DNA of 64,000 nt from contig CAWBBR010000016.1 of NCBI GenBank assembly GCA_963787045.1, forward strand, positions 1 to 64,000, in the 5' to 3' direction. This DNA comes from DATJGR01 sp963787045. GTDB lineage: Bacteria; Pseudomonadota; Gammaproteobacteria; Pseudomonadales; Azotimanducaceae. How positions within the stretch are numbered: the stretch's first letter is position 1; the number at the start of each line of letters is the position of its first letter. Under the pieces are notes generated by a model, which was given only the letters and a program-made list of their open reading frames with translations, had not been told where the DNA came from and searched no databases. This document shows, piece after piece, positions 56,538 to 64,000 of this stretch. A program made the position numbers and the translations under genes.

Positions 56538-56864
56538 CCAGGGTTCTCCCTGGAGGCGGATATAGGTTCCCGGTGCTGCCTTGTCGAACACCTTTGGCGC
56601 GCCAACCTTGGCGACGTCGTCAGCAGTGACCGGATCCTTAGGCGTCGCGGTTTCCTTCGCAATCTTCTCGTAAACGGCGCGACGCTTGGCGTTCACTTCG
56701 GCGACGAGCGCCTGAACGTCGGCGCTCGGATTCGGCGACACCGCCGCGATGTATCCGGTCCAGTCTTCGCCGACGAGACCTTGCGCGCGCGCTTCGTCGA
56801 GCGTCAATGCAAACGCCGCCATCGGCAGCAACATCAGAGCAAGCAGAACGATACGTCGCAGCAT
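56526..56864 (-). CDS. ydbL: YdbL family protein (DUF1318)
   Basis: 112 residues from ATG 56864. Signal peptide (LLALMLLPMAAFA), then LTLDEARAQGLVGED, NAKRRAVYEKIAKE and RLQGEPWKKK, the short DUF1318 domain. In E. coli the gene follows ydbH and ynbE; the protein is proposed to act as a periplasmic helper for the YdbH-YnbE bridge. Here it is 11 nt after ynbE in the same order. The three-lysine end is encoded across the terminator T-run. Confidence 0.85.
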   Translation of the reverse strand: MLRRIVLLALMLLPMAAFALTLDEARAQGLVGEDWTGYIAAVSPNPSADVQALVAEVNAKRRAVYEKIAKETATPKDPVTADDVAKVGAPKVFDKAAPGTYIRLQGEPWKKK

Positions 56865-56875
56865 GAGCGGCTCCT

Positions 56876-57076
56876 TCAGAAAATGTCGCTGTTCTTGTCG
56901 ATCGCGCTATCGAGCTGCTTATCGACCTTGACCAGAATCTCGTGGTGGATGTTCACGTTCAGGTTGATCGTGATCGGCTCGTCCGTGGCAACTTTCACGG
57001 TCGGCGTGCATGCAACGAGCGCGCACGCGGCTAGCAACACGGCCAACGAACTGGATAGCGGCTTCAATGACGTCAT
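56876..57076 (-). CDS. ynbE: YnbE-like outer-membrane lipoprotein
   Basis: 66 residues from ATG 57076. A signal peptide ends in the lipobox LVAC, followed by TPTVKVATDEPITINLNVNIHHEI, the characteristic short YnbE beta-strand region. In E. coli YnbE pairs with the C-terminus of YdbH to complete a lipid-conducting bridge between the inner and outer membranes. Its location between ydbH and ydbL supports the assignment. It begins 53 nt after the ydbH stop. Confidence 0.85.
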   Translation of the reverse strand: MTSLKPLSSSLAVLLAACALVACTPTVKVATDEPITINLNVNIHHEILVKVDKQLDSAIDKNSDIF

Positions 57077-57129
57077 CGCGTTTTCCGACAAATGCGGCGC
57101 GGTCACGATATCAGCAACGCCGCTATTAC

Positions 57130-59772
57130 TCACGGACCGAATCGTTTTTCGAGACTGTTCGTGACGCTGTCCGCAGCGCGCAGACTCTGCAGCAATGCAG
57201 GCAGACTCTCGTTCAGGTTCAGGTTGAACTGAATCGCGCGGCCGTCCTCGACCGCCGGGTTGAAACCCTGCAACTTCACGCCCAGCTTGAGCGCACCGTC
57301 TGTCGCCAACGCCACGTTCGCATCGAGCGTATCGAAGTGGAAATCCTCGAGCGCCTGGAACGCGAAGCCGACGCCGGATTGCGCCACCATCGACGAGGCC
57401 GCCGCCCCTTTGTAGATCAGGGTGCCGCCCGGCTGACGCGCGGTGATGCGTCCGTCGGTCACCGTGAACGCTTCGCCGTCGAGCGCTACCGGCAGCCTGC
57501 CATCGAGCACCCCGCTGCCTTTCACGTCGCCGCCTTCCAACGCGAGCACGTCGGCAAGCGAAATGCCGCTCAGGTCCACCGCAAGCGACGTTTTGTCGGC
57601 TTCCAGCTCGTATTCGAAAGGGTCCGCGGTGAATCGCCCACCAAGAACGTTGCCCGCCAGGTCGTGTACGCGAGCAAAACCGTTGGCGACCGCGAACCCG
57701 AGCGAGACGTCGGTGAGCGGAAAGCCCACGTCGAACGATTCGATCACCAGTTTCGTGTCGGCGACCGTCAGCGAGTCGCCGGACATGGCGAACGGCACGT
57801 CGACGTTCAAGCCACGGATCGCGTAGTCCTCGTAGTGCGCTTTCCGGCCGTCGATTCGTATCTGCCCTTTGGCGTGGTAGCTGAGCGCTTTCGACACATC
57901 CCAACTGCCATCCAGCGTCAGTCCGATCGTGCCCTCGTCGACGTCGTACGCCGCGCCGAATCCCGGCAACTGCGTTGCAAGCACCGCCCTCGTCACATCC
58001 CAGTTGCCCACAGCGGTGAAGGCACCGGTCTCGCTCGCGAGATCGTGCGACAACGTGACGCGCACGGCCAACGCGTCGCGGCCGGCGTGCGTCCGCAATA
58101 CCGCGGCGGCGCCGATCGAATCACCGTCGGCCGTCACCTGCTCCACCGACATCCATGCATTGCTCAACGCGATCGTGTGTTTGCCGACGTGCATCGGCGG
58201 CAACGCCGCCTTGAGATCGAAGGACTCCACGCGCAGCCGCGCCGGTGTCGATGTCTGCATCTCGACGGTCAACGGCGAAACGGTCGACAGTTCGAATCCG
58301 TCAGAAGCGAGAACGACGTGCGCGCCCGCGTCGAATACCGCTTTGATCGACGCGCCGATCGTGTAGTCGCCTTCGATCGCTGCGTCGAAGCGGCGCTCCG
58401 GAGCAAGCCGGCCGCTCAGCGCGAGCCCGACGCGTCCCTGGCCTTCGACGCCTTGCAGTGCGAGATCCGGCGACAACCGGAGACCGCCTTCGAAATCGGT
58501 GACCACGTGGCCGCCGGCGACGCCGAGCCCGGCCGCTGCGGCAACGGTCTGCAGCGCTTTTCCAGTGAGTGCCAACTGCGCTTTGACGGCCAAACCGTCG
58601 ACACCGTCGGGCACGCCGGTGGCGAGAACGATCGGCGCGCCGTCGAGTCCGACGACGCCGAGTTCGAAGTGGTGGTCCGCCCCGAACGCGCCGCGCGCGC
58701 GTACCCGCAGCGGTTTGCCCGCGGCGGTGACCGCAACGATCAGTCCATCGCCGACCCGGATGCTGCGCTCCGCATAGTCGATGTCCACCGCCTGGTCGTT
58801 CGAGATCGTCATGTGCGCGTCGATATCGGCTTTGCCGGCGACTCGCCGCAATTCCGGCGCGTTCAGCTGGATGAGGCCTCCGGATTCCAGGCGCGCCTTT
58901 ACTTCGCCGTTGGCGATGGTGAAGTCGCCGGCGATTCGCGCGTCGGCATCGCTGACCTGCGGCGCGGCGCCCGCGAGTTCGACCTTGTAAGTGCCATTGC
59001 CGTCGAACGCCTTCCATGCGTCCTGCGACGGCAGCGGCCAGACGGTTCGCCCGGTTACGTTTACTTCCACACTGCCCGACGACAGCGTCATGCCTGCATA
59101 AGCACCCGCCAACGCCAGCGGTCGTCCCGTCAGCGCGATGCGACCATCGAACGTCATCGCGCGCCGATCGCCTTCGGGCATTCCGGTCAACGAGCCGAGC
59201 GCAACGGCGCTGCCCCGCTCCATCAACGTCACCCCCACGCGCCCGTCCGGATTCACGGCTCCGTTGACGTCCAGCGGCACGGCCAATAGCGGGCTCTCTA
59301 CACCGAGGCGCACCTGCAACACCTCTGGATCGAAGCTGACGCTGCCGTGCGCGGAGACCGCGGGTTCCGCATTGGTGACGTCGAGCTTGCGGATGATGAC
59401 CTGGCGCGCAGGTATCAACGTCCAGAACGACGCGAGATCGAAGTTACCGGGAGCGTCCGCTTTTGAAGCACTGCGCCCGAGGTGAACCGTTAGGTCCCCG
59501 ATGTCGACCGCCTCGACCTCGCCGCCGAAGAGACGCGCAATCCGATACTCGATGCGCACGTTGTTGCCGGAGACTGTGGTACCCGCGGTCGCCAGATTCA
59601 GCGACGTCACGTCGATGCCGTTCCAGCGCGGGTATCCGAACGAGAACTGACTGGACTCTACTCCCCAACGAGCGAGCAGAGGCGGCAGCAGATGCGCCGC
59701 GAGCCACGGCGAGACGCCATACGTGACGACGAGGACCACCACCGATCCCAGCGCCACGCGCCGGAGGGTCAC
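57130..59772 (-). CDS. ydbH: YdbH-type AsmA-like intermembrane lipid-transport protein
   Basis: 880 residues from ATG 59772. An N-terminal membrane helix (VALGSVVVLVVTYGVSPWLAAHLL) anchors the protein in the inner membrane; the rest is long repetitive beta-strand sequence rich in alternating hydrophobic residues, characteristic of the AsmA-like (TamB/YhdP/YdbH) bridge fold. The C-terminal QFNLNLNESLPALLQSLRAA matches the DUF748/YdbH end. The E. coli homologue moves phospholipid to the outer membrane, redundantly with TamB and YhdP. The start overlaps the upstream lytic transglycosylase stop by 4 nt. Confidence 0.9.
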   Translation of the reverse strand: MTLRRVALGSVVVLVVTYGVSPWLAAHLLPPLLARWGVESSQFSFGYPRWNGIDVTSLNLATAGTTVSGNNVRIEYRIARLFGGEVEAVDIGDLTVHLGRSASKADAPGNFDLASFWTLIPARQVIIRKLDVTNAEPAVSAHGSVSFDPEVLQVRLGVESPLLAVPLDVNGAVNPDGRVGVTLMERGSAVALGSLTGMPEGDRRAMTFDGRIALTGRPLALAGAYAGMTLSSGSVEVNVTGRTVWPLPSQDAWKAFDGNGTYKVELAGAAPQVSDADARIAGDFTIANGEVKARLESGGLIQLNAPELRRVAGKADIDAHMTISNDQAVDIDYAERSIRVGDGLIVAVTAAGKPLRVRARGAFGADHHFELGVVGLDGAPIVLATGVPDGVDGLAVKAQLALTGKALQTVAAAAGLGVAGGHVVTDFEGGLRLSPDLALQGVEGQGRVGLALSGRLAPERRFDAAIEGDYTIGASIKAVFDAGAHVVLASDGFELSTVSPLTVEMQTSTPARLRVESFDLKAALPPMHVGKHTIALSNAWMSVEQVTADGDSIGAAAVLRTHAGRDALAVRVTLSHDLASETGAFTAVGNWDVTRAVLATQLPGFGAAYDVDEGTIGLTLDGSWDVSKALSYHAKGQIRIDGRKAHYEDYAIRGLNVDVPFAMSGDSLTVADTKLVIESFDVGFPLTDVSLGFAVANGFARVHDLAGNVLGGRFTADPFEYELEADKTSLAVDLSGISLADVLALEGGDVKGSGVLDGRLPVALDGEAFTVTDGRITARQPGGTLIYKGAAASSMVAQSGVGFAFQALEDFHFDTLDANVALATDGALKLGVKLQGFNPAVEDGRAIQFNLNLNESLPALLQSLRAADSVTNSLEKRFGP

Positions 59773-61898
59773 GCTCCGGGGCTCGCCAGAACCGGAATGA
59801 CGACTCGGGTCGACGGCTTGACCATCGACAGGTCGAGGTCTGGGTTGTACTGACGCAGCAACCAGACCGGAATGTTGTATTTGCGGCCGGCGAGCACCCA
59901 GATGGATTCGCCGGGTTTCACGACGTGTTCGCTCGTCGCGACGATCCGATGGTTTGCGAAGAACTGTTCCTGCAGATCCTGGTGGTACGAGAGCCGCGCA
60001 CCTTCGAACTGTTCCGGCGTCGCTTTCGAGAAATCGAGCTTCAGGCGTCGTCCGACGCGCAGAGCAGACGTACCTTTCATGCCGTTCATGCGACGCAGAT
60101 CGCTCGCCTTCACGCCCAGCCAGTCGGCGTAGTGGCCGATCGTCTCGTCTTCCTGCACGCGGATCGTGCGATCTTCCTTGACGGAGTAGTCGCTCGGATC
60201 TGCGAGCAACTGGCGCTGCTCGATCTCCACCACCTCGGCCGCTTGCGCGGGCGGCGGAACGGCCGGCAATGCCGTGGCCACCTCCTGTTCTGCGGCGGCG
60301 GCCTGTTCGATCGTGTCGGTCGTAGCGATCGTATCGCCCGCTTCTGCGGCCGCATCGTCCGCCGCGACTTCGGCCACTGCCGACGGAATGTTCACGGCCG
60401 TCTCCGCCGGCGCCTTCGCAACGACGCTCGATGCGGCGCTCGGCGCAATGCTCGCCACCACGGTGGGCGCGATAACCGGAGCGGTCTTGGGCGCTTTGGC
60501 CGCTGCAACCTTCTGCGCCTCGACTTTCTGCGCTCGACCACGGCGTCAGGATAGATGCCCTGATCGACGACCGGTTCCGCCGACGACTTCGATACGCCCG
60601 CCGGCAGGACCAGCCGCTGCCCTTCCTTGATGCGCGCCTTGCTCGACAGACTATTGATCGCGATCAGATCCGATACGCGCGCGCCGTAACGCGGCGCGAT
60701 CGACGACAGCGTTTCGCCGCGCTGCACGACGTGAAACAGGTCGGGCGTCTGCTTCGAATCCCACACGTCGTGCGACAGCGACGCCAGCAGCACTTGCGGG
60801 TCGCCGGCCGACGACGGCACGCGGAACTCGTACCCTTTCGGCACTTTCTTCGTGCCGCTCCATACCGTCGGCTTCAAGCTCATGTTCATCGGTTCGAGCG
60901 TGTCGCGACTGATCCCCAACGACTTCGCCAGCGTGCCGACGGCGATGTAGTCGGGCAGCACCAGCACGCGACTGCTGTCCGGCGCGTGTCGGTCGAGCGC
61001 GCCGAAGTAACGATCGGGATCGCGGTCCACGTCCACCGCAGCCAGCAACGCGGTATAGAAGTTGCGAGACGCGAAGCCGAAGCTGCGGCTCTTGTAGCTG
61101 CGCACGATCACCGCGATGTCGTCGGTGCCGACCTGTTCGATGGCCCGCCGCATTCCCGACGCACCGTGGTTGTACGCCGTGATGGCGAGCGGCCATGCGT
61201 GCGTCACTTCGTAGTTCTGCTGCATCAGCAGCGCGGCTGCGCGCGTCGACTTGTACGGATCGAGCCGCTCGTCGACGACGTTGTCGATGCGCATGAAGCG
61301 CCGGCCGGTCGATACCATGAACTGCCACATGCCGGCCGCGCCGACTTTCGAACGCGCGGCCGGATTGAACGACGACTCGACGTGCGGCAGCGATGCGATC
61401 TCGCTCGGCAGTCCCGCGTCGGTCATCGTTTTCTTGATGTAGTGCTCCCACGCGCCCGAACGGATCAGTCCGTCGCGGAATTTGTCCGCCTGGCCGAGTT
61501 GGAAGCGCACCCGCTGACTCGCGTCGGACAATGCCGACGCTGTCGATGTTCGGCCCCCACAACTCCATCACCCGCTTCTCCGACGGGCTCAGGTCGTCGC
61601 GCTTGCCGCCCGCGATCGCGCGCAGCGCGCGCACGTATCGATCGCCCGCTTCACTCGCCGAGGCGCGCCGGGCGCGATCGTTCGATGTCGACAGCCGGAC
61701 AGTTTCGTAGACGATGTCGAGACGCGTGTCGTCGTGCACGAAACCTTCGTTGGTCGTGATCTCGGTGTACACGCGTCGCCAGAAGTTGACGGCCGGTTCC
61801 AGATCGACCGGACGCGCGAGCGGCTCCGGCGCGGCAGTTGCGATCGGAGGAGTTGCGAGCAGCAACAATGCCAACAGGAGGATCGGGCGGATAATCAT
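59769..61898 (-). CDS. mltD: MltD-like lytic transglycosylase with LysM domains, two frameshifts
   Basis: From ATG 61898 (MIIRPILLLALLLLATPPIATA signal peptide). An extra base near 61533 and a missing base near 60534 must be corrected to give about 708 residues. The SLT domain contains the catalytic Glu in PHVESSFNP, VGAAGMWQFM, and AYNHGASGM. LysM units follow (FHVVQRGETLSSIAPRYG; a weaker RVQEDETIGHYADWLG; HVVKPGESIWVLAGRKY), separated by an Ala-rich low-complexity linker. It cleaves peptidoglycan glycan strands. The stop overlaps ydbH, linking wall cleavage and lipid bridging in one transcript. Confidence 0.85.
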
Positions 61899-62052
61899 GC
61901 GCGCCAATCAAGACCGAAGATGAGTCGCATTTCAAGAGGCGTGATTGTGAGGTGCCTTTAACCTCTCTATCCTTGCGCGCCCTGCTCAAATCGCAACTTC
62001 CACTTTGATCGCCGCGGAGAAATACGGTCGATGAACGTCGTGAACCCGAGTC

Positions 62053-63150
62053 GTGCGTTGTGCCTTCGTCGCGCTGATCGTAGCGGCGCTCGCCTCACCG
62101 CACGCCGTTGCCGCCGAAGCAGCGGGCAGCACACTCGCCGAAGCAACCGGCTGGGTCGAAGTCGCGCCGGAAGGAACCACCTGCTGGGATGGTTCGCCGT
62201 GGCATTTCTGGTATCACGGCGGCAGCGCCGAAAAGCTCGCCGTGTGGTTCGAAGGCGGCGGCGCATGCTGGAACGCCGCGCTGTGCGACGTGGAGGGGCA
62301 CGCAACCTTTCAAGCGAAGGCGGCCGCGCAACCGCCGGCGAGCAAAGGGCTGTTCGATCAACAGCGCCAGAGCAATCCGCTGCGCGACTTCAGCATGGTG
62401 GTGCTGCCGTACTGTACCGGCGACGTGCACATCGGCCGTCGCACGGTCGAGTACCAGCGGCCCGACGGAACGCGCTTCAAGTTCGCGCACGAAGGCGCAC
62501 GCAATACGCTGGCTGCATTCGACTGGCTGAAGTCGCGCGGTTTCGATCCGCGCACCCTGTTCGTCAGCGGTGATAGCGCAGGCGCTGTGGCCGCCGCGTA
62601 TTGGGCCGTGGAAATCGGCGATCGCTGGCCGCAAGCGCAACTCACGGTGCTGGGCGACTCCGCGGGAGGATACCGGTCATTGGGCGTCAACTCGGCGCTG
62701 CGGCAATGGGGTGTGCTCGACGCGTTGCCGGACCTTCCGGCGTATGCGGAGCGCGATCGGGTGTACTTCGAGTCGTTCTACATCGCCGCCGCGCAACGCC
62801 ATCCGACGGTCAAGCTCGGACAGGTGAATTTCGCCGACGACGCGTCGCAGCGCCGCTTCATGTCGTTGTTAGGCACGCCGGTCACGCAATTGACGAAGCC
62901 GCTGACGTGCAACCTCAACGAAGTGCGCATCGATGCGCCCGGATTCCGCAGCTTCATCTATCCCGGCAAGCAACACGTGATCCTGCGGACCGATGCCGTC
63001 TACAAGACCCGTTGCGACGGCCAGAGCCTGGTCAGCTGGGTGGACGACCTGCTCGCGGGCCGGCCGATCGAGAATCGCTGGTGCGACGGCACCACGCCGT
63101 CGCTCGCGAGCCCTACCGTCACGCCTCCCGCAAACCCGCCGGGACTGTAA
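62053..63150 (+). CDS. Pectinacetylesterase/Notum family protein
   Basis: 365 residues from GTG 62053. Signal peptide (FVALIVAALASPHAVA), then CWDGSPWHFWYHGG, LAVWFEGGGACWN (oxyanion GGGACW motif), FVSGDSAGAVAA with the Ser nucleophile and an additional LGDSAGGYRS. Several Cys pairs suggest disulfides. The family deacylates pectin or glycans (Notum: lipid-modified Wnt); bacterial members are secreted esterases. Substrate unknown. It is followed 31 nt later by a peroxiredoxin gene. Confidence 0.8.
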   Translation: MRCAFVALIVAALASPHAVAAEAAGSTLAEATGWVEVAPEGTTCWDGSPWHFWYHGGSAEKLAVWFEGGGACWNAALCDVEGHATFQAKAAAQPPASKGLFDQQRQSNPLRDFSMVVLPYCTGDVHIGRRTVEYQRPDGTRFKFAHEGARNTLAAFDWLKSRGFDPRTLFVSGDSAGAVAAAYWAVEIGDRWPQAQLTVLGDSAGGYRSLGVNSALRQWGVLDALPDLPAYAERDRVYFESFYIAAAQRHPTVKLGQVNFADDASQRRFMSLLGTPVTQLTKPLTCNLNEVRIDAPGFRSFIYPGKQHVILRTDAVYKTRCDGQSLVSWVDDLLAGRPIENRWCDGTTPSLASPTVTPPANPPGL

Positions 63151-63181
63151 TACTGCGTCGCCACCAACCGGAGAGAACGTC

Positions 63182-63709
63182 ATGAGATTCACAACGCTGG
63201 CTGCCGCCTTCCTCAGTCTCTGTCTCGCAACCGGCGCACACGCGGCCGATCTCGCCGTAGGCGACCCGGCGCCGGACTTCTCGCTGGAGGGAACCGACGG
63301 CAAGACGTATTCCCTGTCGCAATTCAAAGGCAAGCAGGCGGTGGTGCTCGCGTGGTACCCGAAGGCGTACACCAGCGGTTGCACGATCGAATGCAAGTCG
63401 CTCGCCGAAAACGGCAACCTCATTCGGCAATACGACGCCGTCTACTTCATGGCGAGCGTCGATCCGATCGACAAGAACAAAGGCTTCGCCGCCGAACAGA
63501 AAGCCGATTTTCCGCTGCTGTCCGATCCGACGAAGGAAACCGCCAAGGCCTACGGCGTGCTGAACGCAATGGGCATCGCGAGTCGCGTCACGTTCGTCGT
63601 CGGAACAGACGGCAAGATTCTCGCGATCGATCGGAACGTCAATCCGGCAACGGCCGCGCAGGACATCGCGTCCACGCTGGGCAAGCTCGACATTCCGAAG
63701 AAGTCCTGA
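63182..63709 (+). CDS. Exported peroxiredoxin, BCP/PrxQ-like
   Basis: 175 residues from ATG 63182. Signal peptide (LAAAFLSLCLATGAHA), then GDPAPDFSLEGTDGKTYSLSQFKGKQAVVLAWYPKAYTSGCTIECKS, with the peroxidatic Cys in SGCTIEC and a nearby possible resolving Cys. BCP/PrxQ enzymes reduce hydroperoxides with thioredoxin. Export and the close CxxxC spacing suggest periplasmic thiol-based peroxide defence. The stop overlaps the next start by one base. Confidence 0.85.
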   Translation: MRFTTLAAAFLSLCLATGAHAADLAVGDPAPDFSLEGTDGKTYSLSQFKGKQAVVLAWYPKAYTSGCTIECKSLAENGNLIRQYDAVYFMASVDPIDKNKGFAAEQKADFPLLSDPTKETAKAYGVLNAMGIASRVTFVVGTDGKILAIDRNVNPATAAQDIASTLGKLDIPKKS

Positions 63710-64000
63710 TGCCCCTTCGCGCATTTGCCGTCGCACTGGCGATGGCATGCGGCACAGCTGCGCTCGCAGACGCGCCCACGCCGCTGCAGCTCACCGACAT
63801 CTTCGAACTGCAGACGGTGGTCAGTCCCCAACTGTCTCCCGATGGCGCGCGGATCGTGTACGTCCGCCAGTTCGCCGACATCATGACCGACAAGCGCTAC
63901 ACGAACCTGTGGCTCGTCGGCTTCGACGGCAGCAATCCGCGACCGTTGACCACCGGCAAGCGCAGCGATTCGGAGCCGCGCTGGTCGCCGGACGGCACGC
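63709..64000 (+). CDS. S9-family peptidase, N-terminal part
   Basis: Open from ATG 63709 to the right edge (97 residues visible). Signal peptide (VALAMACGTAALA), then LQLTDIFELQTVVSPQLSPDGARIVYVR and a beta-propeller repeat (NLWLVGFDGSNPRPLTTGKRSDSEPRWSPDG), the N-terminal propeller of prolyl oligopeptidase/acylaminoacyl-peptidase proteins. The catalytic domain lies beyond the window. It would cleave small peptides, here probably in the periplasm. Confidence 0.8.
   Translation, partial: MPLRAFAVALAMACGTAALADAPTPLQLTDIFELQTVVSPQLSPDGARIVYVRQFADIMTDKRYTNLWLVGFDGSNPRPLTTGKRSDSEPRWSPDGT

Noticed and set aside
57010..59289. A 759-codon plus-strand open frame opposite ydbH
   Set aside because: Very Arg/His/Gln-rich with no domain pattern; it mirrors the codon structure of ydbH on the other strand.

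Overview
The window reads as a chromosomal stretch of a GC-rich Gammaproteobacterium. The FeoA-FeoB pair with its own Fur, the YdbH-YnbE-YdbL envelope set, a TonB-dependent receptor, tandem DUF6491-type proteins and the Ku/LigD end-joining pair together suggest a lineage near Steroidobacterales/Nevskiales. That placement is inference from gene content, not a phylogeny. No tRNA, rRNA, CRISPR array or complete insertion sequence was recognised.

Layout. 1-2.3 kb: end of a TraB/GumN protein, an SDR enzyme and a YceI-type lipoprotein. 2.3-11.8 kb (minus strand): a long operon for a proton-motive-force-driven envelope machine (thioredoxin-like protein, periplasmic protein, two large TPR-type proteins, TPR lipoprotein, small exported protein, ExbB, two ExbD, AgmX/TonB-like transducer). 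12.4-19.6 kb: mixed metabolism (cysteine synthase, NfeD/slipin pair, PaaG-like isomerase, SMP-30 protein, Ldh-family dehydrogenase, dienelactone hydrolase). 19.7-22.8 kb: Fur, paired Fur boxes, feoAB. 22.8-27.0 kb: MerR/TPR regulator and Ku, divergent from LigD. 27.1-30.1 kb: solute-binding protein coupled to a hybrid histidine kinase. 30.1-36.2 kb: GNAT, LLM oxidoreductase and a five-gene operon (serine hydrolase, M32 peptidase, sirtuin, two DUF6491-type proteins). 36.3-39.1 kb: a palindromic MITE-like element and the circularly permuted ATP-grasp/alpha-E pair. 40.3-43.6 kb: an operon of two ferritin-like diiron paralogues, two SCP2-like paralogues and an FmdB zinc ribbon. 44.3-52.9 kb: a catabolic or uptake operon (alpha/beta hydrolase, TonB receptor, flavin amine oxidase joined to a cytochrome c domain, TetR, cupin, second amine oxidase, MOSC protein) behind a symmetric divergent promoter/operator. 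53-56.5 kb: TesB thioesterase and a DUF1800/DUF1501 Tat-exported pair. 56.5-61.9 kb: a LysM lytic transglycosylase with ydbH-ynbE-ydbL. 62-64 kb: a pectinacetylesterase/Notum-family protein, a peroxiredoxin and the start of an S9 peptidase.

A striking property of the sequence is the number of single-base frameshifts. Fourteen otherwise intact genes need about 26 one-base corrections (about 21 extra bases, 5 missing) to restore family-like proteins, and ten of these lie in one 1.46-kb gene. Codons on both sides remain well conserved, so uncorrected long-read error is the simplest explanation. These genes are annotated over their whole span with the shift positions given.

The best candidates for undescribed biology are the ExbB/ExbD/AgmX/TPR machine, the diiron-pair operon in which one paralogue has lost both ExxH glutamates, and the flavin amine oxidase that runs in frame into a PuuD-like cytochrome c domain.
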